From contig JAREIK010017820.1 in the NCBI GenBank assembly GCA_029783825.1, forward strand, positions 1,582,501 to 1,646,500: 64,000 nt of DNA. The letters are read 5' to 3'. Below are positions 1-11,476 of this stretch, piece by piece. The notes below the pieces were generated by a model that saw only the letters and a list, made by a program, of their open reading frames with translations, searched no databases and was not told the DNA's origin. The DNA is from Sapria himalayana. Lineage: Eukaryota; Streptophyta; Magnoliopsida; Malpighiales; Rafflesiaceae. The translations under genes and the position numbers were made by a program. Each line of letters starts with the position of its first letter. Within the stretch, counting starts at the first letter, position 1.

Positions 1-125
1 AATATGTAAATGTACATATTTATATATATGTATATGTACATATTTATATATATGTATATATTTATATATATGTACATATACATATATGTATATGTATATA
101 TATGTACATATGTATATATAACTAA
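1..125. repeat. AT-rich tandem repeat (TATGTACATATTTATATA-type)
   Basis: Low-complexity array in which TATGTACATATTTATATATA-like units of roughly 25-30 bases recur several times, with ATGTATAT steps between them. It begins before the window, so its full length is unknown. No coding potential is visible. Confidence 0.85.
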
Positions 126-396
126 AAATAAATATATTTATTTTGTGCCATTTAAATAATTTTCTCAATATAATTGCAAATTGTTTAATCATTATTTATT
201 AAGTCGTGATATTTCTGTCAAGTCAGTCGCACTAATAAATCACTCGCTCGCCCTCCGCATTTTTTATTAGTCTATAAAATGAAACCACCTTTGCGCCCCT
301 TTTCTTCGGCATGGCAAAAACGCACCTCTCCAATCGTGATGAAATGAAACCAAGCCCACCACAAGATGGTTTCCTGTTCACACTTGGAATGCACAC

Positions 397-405
397 TATA
401 AAATA
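397..405 (+). promoter_or_regulatory. TATA box of subtilase gene 1
   Basis: TATAAAATA lies 156 bases upstream of the ATG at 561. The block before it (ATGGTTTC, then GGAATGCACACTATA) matches the blocks before the TATA boxes of genes 2 and 3, which supports a real promoter. The motif GACGCAATCT follows at 412-421 and recurs in the leaders of the other two genes. A start site near 427-432 is inferred. Confidence 0.65.
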
Positions 406-441
406 AGACAAGACGCAATCTTTCCCACCTTTGCACTGCCG

Positions 442-492
442 ATGTCTGTCTATTTGGCACCACCACTCCCCCTTCTTGCCTGCTTGTTGTGA
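442..492 (+). other. Possible upstream ORF in the leader of subtilase gene 1
   Basis: An ATG at 442 opens a 16-codon reading frame that ends with TGA at 490-492, before the main ATG at 561. If transcription starts 25-35 bases after the TATA box it would lie in the leader and could lower translation of the protease. The leaders of genes 2 and 3 have no ATG between TATA box and start codon. The transcription start is inferred, so the uORF may be untranscribed. Confidence 0.3.
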
Positions 493-560
493 CGGACTTG
501 AGTGGTGGCGTGACGCCGGTGACAGTGTGCTCTTTGTTTTCTTCATTTTAACTCCAATTT

Positions 561-2843
561 ATGTCAAACTTCGAATGTTTTATTATTTTTTTCGTTTCCT
601 TCTCTTTTCTTTCATACTCCACCCTTGCTACTGAGAATGTTTACATCGTACGTGTTATAGCTGATGACAAGCCTGCCAGATACGAAACCCACCACGAATG
701 GTATTCCCATCTGGTTCAGCCGAATGACATTCTTCATGTTTACGATAATGTCTATCATGGCTTTTCCACCTCCATGACACCAGAACGCGCAGAAGAGCTG
801 AGTGTGCAAGCTGCTGTCCTCGATGTTCGCGAGGATCAGGTTTATAAACTTCACACCACTCGGTCCCCCGAATTCATTGGGCTCAGTCAGAAAAACTGGT
901 TGTGGTCGAAAACCAGCTATGGATCCAATATGATCATTGGTATGTTGGATGGTGGAATCTGGCCGGAGCATCCTAGTTTCTCCGATGAACATCTTGGTCC
1001 CGTTCCTTCCAGGTGGAAGGGGCAATGTGAAAATGGACAACAGTTTAATGCAACTCACTGTAATAGAAAGTTGATTGGAGCTAGGTATTTAAAAAATGGG
1101 TATAATGAATTGGTTAAAAGACATGATCCTCTACTCTATTTTGAGTTTTTCTCACCGAGGGACGCAATTGGTCATGGAACTCATACAGCTTCGACGGCGG
1201 CTGGTTGTTTTGTTGAAGGTGCTAGCTTGAATGGTTCTACAACTGTTTCTGGAGTTGCCAAGGGTGTGGCTCCGGGTGCACGCTTGGCTGTTTATAAGAT
1301 TTGTTGGTTAGGCAGTTGCCTTGCTTCTGATATTTTAGCTGCTTTTAATTTTGCAATTCATGATCGGGTTGACGTCATTTCATTGTCAGTCGGAGTTCTA
1401 GGCGTGCAAACATATATGTCAGATTATACTGCGATAGCATCATTTGGTGCGATTTCCAGAGGCATTTCGGTTGTCACGTCGGCTGGTAATAATGGGCCAA
1501 ATTTTGGGTCGCTTGAGAATGGTGCTCCATGGCAATTTGTAGTTGGTGCGGCATCCATTGATAGGGACTATCCTTCCCTCATAAAGCTAGGTAATGGAAG
1601 CATCTTAAAAGGCATCTCTTTGTCTTCTCATCAGTCTATTTTTAATCGGTTGCTTCCTCTGGTATTTCCCGATATTAGAAACACGTCATCTTATCCTTCG
1701 GAATGCATAGGTCACCTGCATGCAGCTACGATCAAAGATAGAATTGTTGTTTGTATGCGTGGCGGCGGTGAGCGATTAGCAAAGGGAGTTGTTGTCAAAG
1801 ATTTAGGAGCTAGAGCAATGATTATCATCAATTCTGTTGCTAATGACGAAGAATTAGTTCCTGAAGATCATGTTCTGCCTACACTAGCTCTTGGTTTTCG
1901 CGCGGGCCAACTCATCCTGCAATATGTCAATTCCACTGCAAATGCAACTGGGAGATTGCAGTTTGTGAAAGCTGTACTCGGTGCAAAGCCAGCTCCTATC
2001 GTTTCTTCATTTTCTTCCAGAGGACCGACTTTTTTAAGCCCTCAAATCCTGAAGCCAGATGTTGTTGCTCCTGGTTTAGGTATACTTGCTGCGTGGGGGG
2101 ATCATCTTTCGATAACTGGTTTTTCTGAAGATCCTCGCCATTCTTCGTTTAATATCAAATCTGGAACTTCAATGTCTTGTCCTCACGTAAGTGGTGCGGT
2201 GGCCTTAATCAAGGCTATACGGCCAACATGGAGCCATGATGCGATAAGATCCGCCCTGATGACGACGGCAAATGTGTATGATAATCAGAAGAATTTCGTT
2301 GGTGACGCGGCCACGGATGGTGAAGCAGCTTTGCCATTTGCTCTTGGTTCTGGGAATATTGATCCTACGGCAGCCATGGATCCAGGTCTCGTGTACGATA
2401 TTACGCCGAATGATTACGTCTCATTTTTGTGTTGGCTATATGATGAATCCCTGGTTCGCAAAAATTTCGGTATGCACCTTAACTGTTCGATGAAGCAATC
2501 TCCAGAGAATCTAAACTATCCATCCTTCTCTGCCGTCTTCAGTTCTTCTAAAGTCGCCAACCAAACATTGCAGAAGAAGTTTATTCGAACAGTCACTAAC
2601 GTGGGTCCGTCGGATGCAGTTTATTCTGTGAAGATCGTGAACCCGAAGGGGGCATTCGTAACGGTCAACACTTCAGTCTTGGTATTCAACAAAACCACAA
2701 CGAAGAAGACATTTTCCCTGACCGTCATGCTGAATACCAGCATTCCGAGTTCTGGAAATCTCGCTTACCCTCATGGCTCGATTTCTTGGTTTGATGGCAG
2801 TCATACTGTACGCAGTCCTATCGTCGTTCTCATTGTGTCCTAA
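561..2843 (+). CDS. Subtilisin-like serine protease (subtilase gene 1)
   Basis: Intronless 760-residue plant subtilase, expected to be secreted and to cleave extracellular proteins. A hydrophobic signal peptide covers about residues 5-22. The I9 prodomain runs from about 28 to 99 and ends at the usual HTTRSPEF junction, where the mature enzyme should begin. The S8 domain has Asp130, His205 (GHGTHTAS), oxyanion Asn310 (SAGNNGP) and Ser537 (SGTSMSCPH). A PA-like insert lies around 350-460 and an Fn3-like region ends the protein. The length is normal for the family. The residue after the catalytic Asp is Gly (LDGGIWPE) where the family has Thr (DTG); the three catalytic residues themselves are kept. 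It is clearly diverged from genes 2 and 3 but collinear with them. The ATG at 561 is chosen because it opens directly into the signal peptide. SBT1-type is likely; the exact subgroup cannot be assigned by eye. Confidence 0.95.
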   Translation: MSNFECFIIFFVSFSFLSYSTLATENVYIVRVIADDKPARYETHHEWYSHLVQPNDILHVYDNVYHGFSTSMTPERAEELSVQAAVLDVREDQVYKLHTTRSPEFIGLSQKNWLWSKTSYGSNMIIGMLDGGIWPEHPSFSDEHLGPVPSRWKGQCENGQQFNATHCNRKLIGARYLKNGYNELVKRHDPLLYFEFFSPRDAIGHGTHTASTAAGCFVEGASLNGSTTVSGVAKGVAPGARLAVYKICWLGSCLASDILAAFNFAIHDRVDVISLSVGVLGVQTYMSDYTAIASFGAISRGISVVTSAGNNGPNFGSLENGAPWQFVVGAASIDRDYPSLIKLGNGSILKGISLSSHQSIFNRLLPLVFPDIRNTSSYPSECIGHLHAATIKDRIVVCMRGGGERLAKGVVVKDLGARAMIIINSVANDEELVPEDHVLPTLALGFRAGQLILQYVNSTANATGRLQFVKAVLGAKPAPIVSSFSSRGPTFLSPQILKPDVVAPGLGILAAWGDHLSITGFSEDPRHSSFNIKSGTSMSCPHVSGAVALIKAIRPTWSHDAIRSALMTTANVYDNQKNFVGDAATDGEAALPFALGSGNIDPTAAMDPGLVYDITPNDYVSFLCWLYDESLVRKNFGMHLNCSMKQSPENLNYPSFSAVFSSSKVANQTLQKKFIRTVTNVGPSDAVYSVKIVNPKGAFVTVNTSVLVFNKTTTKKTFSLTVMLNTSIPSSGNLAYPHGSISWFDGSHTVRSPIVVLIVS

Positions 2844-3900
2844 ATCACGCTTCTTTTTTTCTATTTCATGATTGCTTCGTTTTTCGTTTTTGATGTTTGG
2901 TTTGACGCTTTTTTCGCTCGTTGTGTCGTTTTTATTTTTGATTTCAGTTCAAGTTTTGCAAACTTTTACCAATTTTTCATGTTTTTATCTCCTACACAAA
3001 TTTGTTTTGCTGCATGTCCAGTATTTTTGAGAATTAGAACCCTAGCCCACTAGCGTTCAACTCGAATAGATGTGAATGTACAATGTGTGTGTGTGTGTTT
3101 GTGTGTGTCTATATATACATATGTAGTTGTATACATTGTTTTGTAATGGATCTATCAGGCAGTATGTGTAAGTATATATATTACATATTCATTATATATA
3201 CCTCATCATCCATAATATTTTCATCCTTAATATGATGTTCTTTTAAGTCCTATAATTTCAAAATTATTAACTAATTGATTATTAGTATTGTAATAGCTTA
3301 GATGTATCGCTTTTTGTTCTTACATCCCTTTAATGTGTTTTTTTGAAATATGGTATATGTTTTACTCATGATTGTGATAACCTTTCATACAACCTTCTTT
3401 GTAAATGTGGCAACGCTAGGCTTTTGGCATGTTCAACAAACTAGACATATGTAGATGTAGGATAAGGAACTTTTGGCACAATCATGATATTTATTTTTAA
3501 AACAATTGATATAGCATAAGTTTCATTAAACTTATGATTAGTTACTAGAAAAAAAGAGGATACAAAAATATTAGGGGCATCAGTTGTGATAGAAAATCCA
3601 TTCATGGGGGCATTACCATCGAACTCTCTATGGCTAGCAAAATGGGGCTTTGAGCATTGAACAGTTCCCCAACTATTCTAAAAAGAGACTTGAACCCATA
3701 GTATAAAGATAATGGCCAAATGGATTTGTAGGAAGCAATGGTCAACTTCTTTGAAACCACAGATATCATATTATCAAAGGATTGTTATTCATTCAATTAG
3801 CCTTTGGGAGATTCAAACTCTCATTTTATCTCTAAAGTGCCACTTTAAGGTATGGGGTTTTTTTTTAAATATATCAAAAGAATAGTGACATACTAGCATG
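2844..3900. other. 3' flank of gene 1 and AT-rich spacer, nothing recognised
   Basis: The first 200 bases are T-rich and fit a 3' untranslated region. After about 3085 there is a short TG-rich run (about 3083-3110) and AT-rich sequence with no coding pattern or terminal repeats that I can recognise. Confidence 0.5.
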
Positions 3901-6105
3901 CTCTTCTGATAGGAAAAAGAGCAAAATGAGAACTTTTTATTTTCATATCTTAAAGTAGGAGGTTAATTCAACCAAAATCTTGCTCCAAACCTTCCACCAT
4001 ATGTAAATAATTATCTTGAAAACAAGCTAAAAGTAATTTTTTCATTCATCCCTCTATTGACAGGTCAAAGACTTCTAGTTTTGAGAAGAAGAAAAAAGTA
4101 TATGAGAGCTAATAAAAATAAATGGAGAATATGTGACTAATTTGGTTCACTAACCATCAAAAGTTTAACCTTTGGTGTCTTACAAGCATATCAAGTTGTT
4201 TAATGGTGTTTGAATGTTTTACTGAAAGCCTATTTAAAATAATAGTTGAAATCACAAATTAGTCTTCGCACTCTTGTGCCCAAAAGGTGGCATGAGTTCA
4301 GTTTTGAGTGTTCATCGATCAGGTGAATCTCCATGCTCTAGGAGGCGAGATGAGATGTAGCACAAATTGTTGAGTGCATCTATTTTGGGTATAAAGGGCC
4401 ATAGGTTTGGATTATGTCACATTGAGATGATGTTCAATCATCTAATACAAACAAATGTCAATTGACCATTAACAAAGAGCTAATACAAAACACTTGGCTC
4501 AATTGTTCAATTCGTAATGAAATCAATCATTGATAATCAGTTAATCATTCATTGATTGTTATTCAAATAGGCAATGTGAACTTTCCATGACTCAACCAAA
4601 CTATTGCAAGCAATAAGAAATTCAATAATTTTCTTAAGGTTAGTAATAGATCATCTTGCAAAGTTTTTTTTTATTTGGGTGGAAATTTACTATATGCCAT
4701 TTCTCTCCTATGGGATTGATGTCTCCTCTGCTTCTTATGCACCTACTTCTCATGCATTGTTCCATAGCCCCCTTTATGGTTCCAAAGTTGAGAAGTTCTT
4801 TTAGGGAAATAAAAAAGAGAATTATGTGGAAGATAATTTGGCATTCTAATTTCTATACACAAATGCAATTCCTTACCATAAGATGTTTTATCCCATTTTT
4901 AACAAGGTGCGATAAAGAGAAAATATCAACCTTATACGATGCACTAGGAAACTACTACAAATGGTTTTTTTCCACCCAAAATCTAAAAGCTACTTTTGTG
5001 TCACAGTTCTTCCCTCTTGCACTAATATTCTCTTATTTTTCTTATCATGAAGTCTTTATGTTGATCTATATTTTCTATTCTATCTTTTAAAAATTCAATC
5101 ATATTTGCTCATCGGTAATCACCTTGATAACTATCATCATAGTGTCATCTTCACCAACTTGGCCTCAAAAACTAAGTTTTTGGATTCTTCGAGGTTGCTT
5201 TGCACGCTCAACTACTCATCATGCTGGAAAAGGGGGATGATCAATATCCCTCATATGAGATTTTTTAGTGTTGCCTGTAAGAGGTTTTAAGTTGATCAAT
5301 AAAGGTTAGTTATGGGAGTTGGAGAAATCATACATATAGGAATTCAAATGTGAAGATCGATTAACCAACAATGAATGAGGCTTACCCTTTTGTAGATCTT
5401 TTGAAGCCATGTATATTTTGTTTAGGTTGTTTGGGAGTCAAAGTGGTGAGACAATTTATTTATATCTTTTAAGCTTGTGAATTACCCTACTTTCATTAAG
5501 TAAACAATAGTGGTGAACCATGGCATGAAACAAACTTATGTTGATAACTAATTGTCCTACTTATGTTACATGACCTAGAAATCAATGTCTCATCCATATG
5601 CTCAATTGCTTTATCTTGGCATTGCTTAATTTATGTTGGATGGTCAATAGAATCTGTTGGGACTCTAGGGAAAGAAAGATATCCATTTAAAGTCATAGAA
5701 ATGTCTTTCTATTATAGTTTTATCTCAACATAGCAAATGTTTCATCAATAGAGGATTCTTTACTCTTTTTCATTTCCCTCTCTTCACTTTGGTGACTTAA
5801 TATTCATGTCATGTAAATAAGTCATGGCCACCCTTTGGTAAGTAGCACCAAAGTTAATAAGGATGAAGGGCATTATAATGTAACAAAAATCTTTAAGTCC
5901 CTCATGGTGTACTAAATGCAGCCTTAGTCATGTGCTCTTGATCCATCCACATTAGATCATACTCTTCAAACCCAAGTATGAATGATAATGTCATTCAATA
6001 TTGTGTAGTGTTGTGACTATATTAAAAGATTTATTTTTATGGTTATGGGTATCCTAAAAGCAACTTGGGTGAGTGTCTCTTGTCCAATATTATTATGAAA
6101 ATATA
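3900..6105 (-). pseudogene. Decayed Ty3-gypsy pol: RNase H and 3' part of reverse transcriptase
   Basis: No long ORF survives, but minus-strand conceptual translation broken by stops follows plant Ty3-gypsy pol. Around 5827-5960 it reads EHMTKAAFSTP ... MPFILINFGATYQR, matching the family motif MPFGLKNAGATYQR of reverse transcriptase. Just upstream on that strand (5985-6105) DLNK- and SFPLPRID-like residues can be followed. Towards lower coordinates (about 4190-4280) an IKQLDM ... VNQI stretch resembles the RNase H region. Copy boundaries and LTRs are not visible. The 5' part of the same reverse transcriptase is at 8340-8600, so the gene is split. The assignment rests on residue patterns read by eye. 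Confidence 0.5.
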
Positions 6106-8325
6106 TGGGTTGTACAAGTAATAAAGTAAATATTTAATCTAGATTAGTCAATAATAATTAATAGTTATTCTAATAGGTATAATAAATAGAATTGAAGTTA
6201 TAAATCCTAGATTCTATGGAATATTTATGTTTTATTTGTGTTAAAATTCATAAATATTCTAATGTGATGTTAGTTATCGAATGAAGATTAAATAATTATA
6301 GAATGAGTACTTATCTTACTGACATACAAGAGATTTATTAGTTATTAACCTCTTCCCAATGATAATCTCCTTGTAGGTGCAACCTTGGTACTTTACCACT
6401 GAGACAATATATCATTCATGTTCAAATGTCATTCACAAATCCTCACCTTTTATAAAACTGATCAATTACTTTTAATGATTACTTTGAATATATATTCTTA
6501 TTTGCTAGCCTCTAGTGTTTTTCTTGATAAAAATGATAATGATAATAAAAATATTTACACTTGAATTTGTTATTGTTACAATTAATATATGTTTTCATTT
6601 GTGTTTCACTTGTGGCATCCATAGAGAATATAACTCATAGAATTTTTATCACCATATGATTCATATATGTTCATTCTTGTCATGTGGCTTACCTATCACA
6701 ATTTCTCACTACAACCAATGACTCCTACACTAAATGATAAAATTATTAGGAGAATATTCTATTTATGTTCACTATCAATTGAGAGTTAGTTTCTCAAAGA
6801 TATGCATAATTAATTGTCTTATAAAAGTATTCGTAATTTTGGCTTTTTAAGTATCATATTATAATGATTAAATATTTCTTAATTTTTGGTTTTGTTATAT
6901 GAGTTTATCTCAATAATCATGATTGGAAGGGCTAATACTTCATTCCTACTATATGCATGAGTCTGTTTTTATATTTATTTGTTACCATCCACTATTTCAA
7001 TCATGCTTGAACCCACAAATAACTAAAACCCTAATTTTATTTAACTACTTAATCATTCACAACAAAACATTATATTAAAGAATAAAATATAACATCCATC
7101 ATATTAAACATATTGCATCATTCATAGGTTCTTTCTTTTTTGTAAAATTAGAGATAATAATATATGAGATAAATAGAAATTCATCGCATATGAATCTAAA
7201 TGCCCAATCTCAGCCCTTAAGAGAATCTATGCTTCAAAATCTAATTATTTTAAGATTTGTATCCCCATCTCTTAAAGTTAATGCTTGTATCTTTTATCAC
7301 ACTTATTGCTTATAGACTAGCTCAAAATAGAATTGTAAAGTCTTTTGGGTTATCTTTTTCATGCCACTTACCAATGATCCCTAGATTATTAGAGTTTTCC
7401 TTATATATTTGAGCATATGATGTGAGATTTTTAATTGGAAGTTGTAGCATTAATTGAGGTAATGGCTTTGATTATCTGGTTCTCTAATACAAAGTCATGA
7501 CTTTGAGTACAAGTCTTAACTTTGGTCTATTTCCTATGTTTCATGGTGATAATGTCAAGAAAATTTGTGATAACTCAATAACACAAAGTTATGATGCTAT
7601 ATATCAATCATGATTTTGTTCTCTTTCGTCTACTTGATGTCATGTTATTGAGAAAATTCATGATTACCTATTTTATCTTTGTAATATAAAGTCACAAAGC
7701 TGGTTGTGGCCATGGCTTATGGTCATTTTACTTTCACTCCTGTAACTCAAGGTTTGAAGAATAGTTGTAGTTTTGATTTCTCTTTTGAGCCAAGTTTAAT
7801 TGTACTTATATTAGTTGTGGCTATAGTTTGACTCTTTATAATATTCTGTTGCCAATAATCACTAGTAGAGCATTTGGTTACTATAAAATAAAATTAAAGT
7901 TGTAATAATAAAGTTGTTTCAAGCTAATTTTTTCTTGACACCAAAAAATCTTTGCAGCCAAAAGAATGTGTTGCTCATTGAATGAATTATGTCAATAAAA
8001 TGGTAGAGTCATTGTGTATGAAGATTATCATGACTATATGTGTAGAGTTTCAGCTAAGAATGAATGTTAAAATTATTCTATAAATACTTAAAGGCATAAT
8101 CAGGTCATAACATGTCAAATACTATGACTTGCATGACTTTTTGGTCACTTTTTAGTCAACTTTATCAAACCACATATTTCACTATAAATACTCTTGATTT
8201 TATAATTATTCTTCAAAATTTTACAAATAACACCATCGTTCAGGCAAATATATCATGATGATTACATCAAATTATTAATATTATTTGATATTGGACATAT
8301 TGAACATATTCAGATCATTGTGTAG
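6106..8325. mobile_element. Insert of about 2.2 kb splitting the Ty3-gypsy reverse transcriptase
   Basis: The two halves of one reverse transcriptase motif series lie at about 6105 and 8335, and should be only tens of bases apart in an intact element. The sequence between is AT-rich, without recognisable coding, and contains one copy (about 6700-7060) of a repeat found again at 9725-9917 plus 14938-15070. This suggests nested insertion of an element whose class I cannot tell. Exact ends and target duplication were not found. Confidence 0.4.
6700..7060. repeat. Diverged dispersed repeat, copy 1
   Basis: This stretch aligns, with many substitutions, to 9725-9917 and, after skipping the copia element, to 14938-15070. 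Shared strings include CAATTGAG, ATAAAAGTATT, AGTATCATA and TAATGATTAAATATT-like runs in the same order and orientation. It may be an LTR or untranslated part of an old retroelement. Confidence 0.45.
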
Positions 8326-8920
8326 TCTATAAAAAAACCTTCTCTCTCTTTTGACTTCGCTGCAGGCACAATGTTGTCAAGCCATTCAGGATATTCAACC
8401 ATAATGAAAACACCCACTTTATATATAGTTGCTTCATAACCTACTCTTGACTCATCCACTTTTTGAGTTTTAAAAAAACTTTAACTTCATTGTCATTGAA
8501 TTTGCATTTTCTAGTCATGATTATTTGCTATCCCCAAATCTAAGGCGTACCATCATAAGACCAAGCAAATAAATCACATTGATGTAATCTTTTAGTAGAG
8601 CCCAAAACTATTTTAGGAAAGATTAGGGATAATGCAATCAACTAACTCATCAAGATTTAATGCATCAAGACCTAATTACTCCTCATTTGAAATATGAATA
8701 AAGGAATAAAGTCATGGTTGTATGGCTTACTGGTGAATCCATGAATATCTACCTTTGTGGGTAGATCTACTCATGTCAACAGTCAACCCCCTAGTTATCT
8801 TCTTGGCTCTCTTAAAAAATTGCTTATATTTGATTTGAATTTCAAATATGGAGTGGTTGCAAGTTCCTAAGAGAAATGCTAAAATCATGTTATAGCTTCT
8901 TAAAATAAATGAGGCCAATA
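8326..8920 (-). pseudogene. Decayed Ty3-gypsy pol: 5' part of reverse transcriptase
   Basis: On the minus strand, 8541-8585 reads DLFAWSYDGTP, matching the family motif DLFAWSYEDMPG just before the reverse transcriptase domain. Positions 8361-8400 read VEYPEWLDNIVPAA, matching the YPEWLANVVPVKKK motif at the domain start. The frame is interrupted. Together with 3900-6105 this is one gypsy pol gene in minus orientation, broken by the insert at 6106-8325. Sequence up to 8920 holds a 63-codon minus-strand ORF that may be more of the same element, but I recognise no motif in it. Confidence 0.5.
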
Positions 8921-9028
8921 ATCTTTTTCATGGAATACATGCTAGAGCATATACTAATTTGTTCTTGAAAGTGTTTTAGATAATATAAGCATTTCCAAGA
9001 GCCAATAGAAAGATGACATAAAAAGATA

Positions 9029-9059
<31 letters not shown>

Positions 9060-9917
9060 TCCAAAATCAAGCTTCTAGGAATAGAATTTGACTTTCTTCA
9101 TGCTCTGTTGAGGACTTAAATTCAATAATTCTAAATTACTATCTATAAGCCTCTCACCATCCTTAAACCATCAAATCATGTTTCATTTTTTCCATATTTA
9201 TGTTGCATGCTATTGCTATTTCGGTTAGAGAAGTAAATATAGAGACTTCATTTAACTTTAACTTTTTGATGGGGTTTTAGGAAGGGAGCATGTAGATAAT
9301 TATTATGATTTTGTTATTTATCTAATTTTAGCAATTATATAGTATCTCAAAAGTTTGTTGGCAAGAATCTTTCATTAACAAAAATCCATAATTAATTATG
9401 TTATATAAGTAGTAAAAATGAATTTTAAAAATATATCAATCACAAATGGTTACAATTTATCAATAGCTCATGATGGTTACATAAAAAATGAGCTTCTAAG
9501 TGTGGAAGTCATATATATATTTTTATTCTCCAACACCAGGTTTCTTAATGACTTTGAAATGATATGGTATTAAAATCTTTGTACTTTTAGATTTATAAGC
9601 ATCATACTCACACAATTAGCATATGTTTTCTTTCAAATCTTATTAGTGGGAATCATAATAGTGAAAGTAACTTAAAGGGCTATTACAAACTTGTGAGTCA
9701 TAATAATTCATATATATATAAATCCTATCAATTACCTAACACTGTTATTCATAGTGATGATATGACTTTCACACTAAAGATAAAACTTATAGGATGATGT
9801 TCTATAAAATACACATACAATTGAGGGTCAGTTCTTTTAAGATATCTATAACAGATTATATATAAAAGTATTTTGTACATTCAGCTTCATGAGTATCATA
9901 CTTATAATGATTAATAT
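8921..9917. other. AT-rich spacer with (TA)n microsatellite
   Basis: No gene seen. A pure (TA)n tract lies at about 9029-9059. The last 190 bases (9725-9917) are the left half of the dispersed repeat described at 6700-7060, cut by the copia insertion. Confidence 0.6.
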
Positions 9918-10148
9918 TGTAAAAATAAATTGCTGGCTACAAACTATGGACTTGTGGAGAATTATTTCTGAAGTGAAGCATTTTCTTCGATTCTATATTT
10001 TTACAATTAATACAATGATTTATTTATAGATTGTAGTCTGTCCTTCTAAAAATGAAAATTAAAAACCAGTATCACCCGTAAGAGTAACTGGTGACTTTTG
10101 ACATTTCATCTTCCATACTAAAAACAGACATTTTTTGTTTATTCAACA
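9918..10148 (-). repeat. 3' LTR of the copia element
   Basis: In plus orientation it begins TGTAAAAATAAATTGC and ends TTCAACA; in element orientation it has the expected TGTTGAATA start and ACA end. It aligns to 14705-14932 with moderate divergence, indicating an old insertion. Confidence 0.92.
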
Positions 10149-10183
10149 AGACTCCCCCATAAATTTAAATACTTCTGTTATCT

Positions 10184-10522
10184 TTAATGCAGAGTAATCT
10201 TTTGCAGGTTGTCGAGTAGTAACGTATGTAGTAGTTTCGTGAAGATATCCACGATTTGGTCCTGACTTGTCACGTGAACTAATTTCATATTTCCTTCCTT
10301 CACTTGATCTCGGATGAAGTGAAAGCGAAGGTCAACATGCTTGCTTCTTTCATGATTCACCGGGTTCTTGCTCGACTCAATTACTGATTTGTTATCAACT
10401 CGTATCTCAGTCACACAGAGTTGTTGTTGCTCCATTTTGCCCAACAAATTTTTGAGCCATATCGCATGCTGTACACACAAAGATGCTTCCACATATTTAG
10501 CTTCACATGTCGAGAGTATCAT
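10184..10522 (-). pseudogene. Copia RNase H domain fragment
   Basis: The longest open stretch of the 3' end of pol (112 codons). It starts at the STCEAKYVEAS motif (family STCEAEYVA), continues through HERSKHVDLRFHFIRD, and reaches DQIVDIFTKLL near the C-terminus, all typical of copia RNase H. The Glu of CEAEY is replaced by Lys. In the element this would have been fused to the upstream reverse transcriptase, not separately translated. Confidence 0.85.
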
Positions 10523-11071
10523 GATTGGTTGCTCCTTTGAAAGTCAAGTAAACGCCATGTCACCCATAAAAAATACATAACCCGATGTGTTTTTTTGATC
10601 ATCCAAGTCTCTGCACTAATCGCCATCGGAGTACTCGACCAACTTATAATCTGCCGCATTTTTATAGAATAACTTGAGTGACACTCTTCCATTAATATAC
10701 CGTATGATTCACTCCAATGCCTTCTAATGTGAAAAAATTGGCTACCCCATGAACTGACTTACAATGCCAACACTTAATACAAGGTATGGCCTTGTGCATG
10801 TGAGATAGCAAAGGCTTCCCACTAAACTCTGGTATTTTCTTATGTCGACTCGTTCTCCTCAATCAAACTTAGAGTGTTTTGCACCCGGTTCCATTGGTGT
10901 TGAAATTAGATTACAAGACTTCATCTTGTACTTCTTCAAAATCTCCTTTGTATATGCCTCCTAGGATACAAAGATAGCTATCTTTCCTTGTCTTACCTTC
11001 AGACTACCGAAAAACTTTATCAGACTCAAATCTTTCAACTCGAATTCCTATGTCATTGTGCTCTTGAACTT

Positions 11072-11476
11072 TTATATCATTTCATTATTATTTCCCATGA
11101 AAATGAGATCAACATAAAGAGCAACAAATAACATATTACTTCCACTCTTCTTCACATAAAGGGCATGTTCGTAGGGACATTGCTCGAACCCATTCTTTTT
11201 GAAGTATGTATCGATGCGAGTATTCCACGCCCACGATGCTTGCTTTGACTCATAAAATATCTTCTTCAATTTCAACACCTTCTTTTCTTCTCCGATTTTC
11301 ATATACTCGGGTGGTTGTTCAATATAAACTTCTTCTTCAAGCACACCATTCAGGAATGCTGACTTGACATCCATTTGTAATATCGGCCATTTGAATTGAA
11401 CTACTTGTGAAATGAGCAATCTGATTTTCTCCATTCTTGCAACGGGAGCAAACATCTCATCATAGTCGATTCCCAC
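11072..11476 (-). pseudogene. Copia reverse transcriptase fragment
   Basis: A 134-codon open stretch with DYDEMFAPVARM, QMDVKSAFLNGVLEEEVYIEQP and the end of the palm domain. The catalytic YVDD box reads YVDL, so one essential aspartate is lost. The remainder of the domain continues out of frame towards 10600. It belongs to the pol gene of the element at 9918-14932. Confidence 0.9.

Noticed and set aside
612..1058. Open frames antisense to the three subtilases (also 27237-27674, 53145-53582 and others)
   Set aside because: They mirror the strongly biased coding strand and recur at the same places in genes 2 and 3 because the genes are alike. No independent support.
4604..5290. Plus-strand open frames (66, 144 and 61 codons)
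   Set aside because: No known motif, AT-driven hydrophobic composition, and they lie opposite the minus-strand gypsy remnant.
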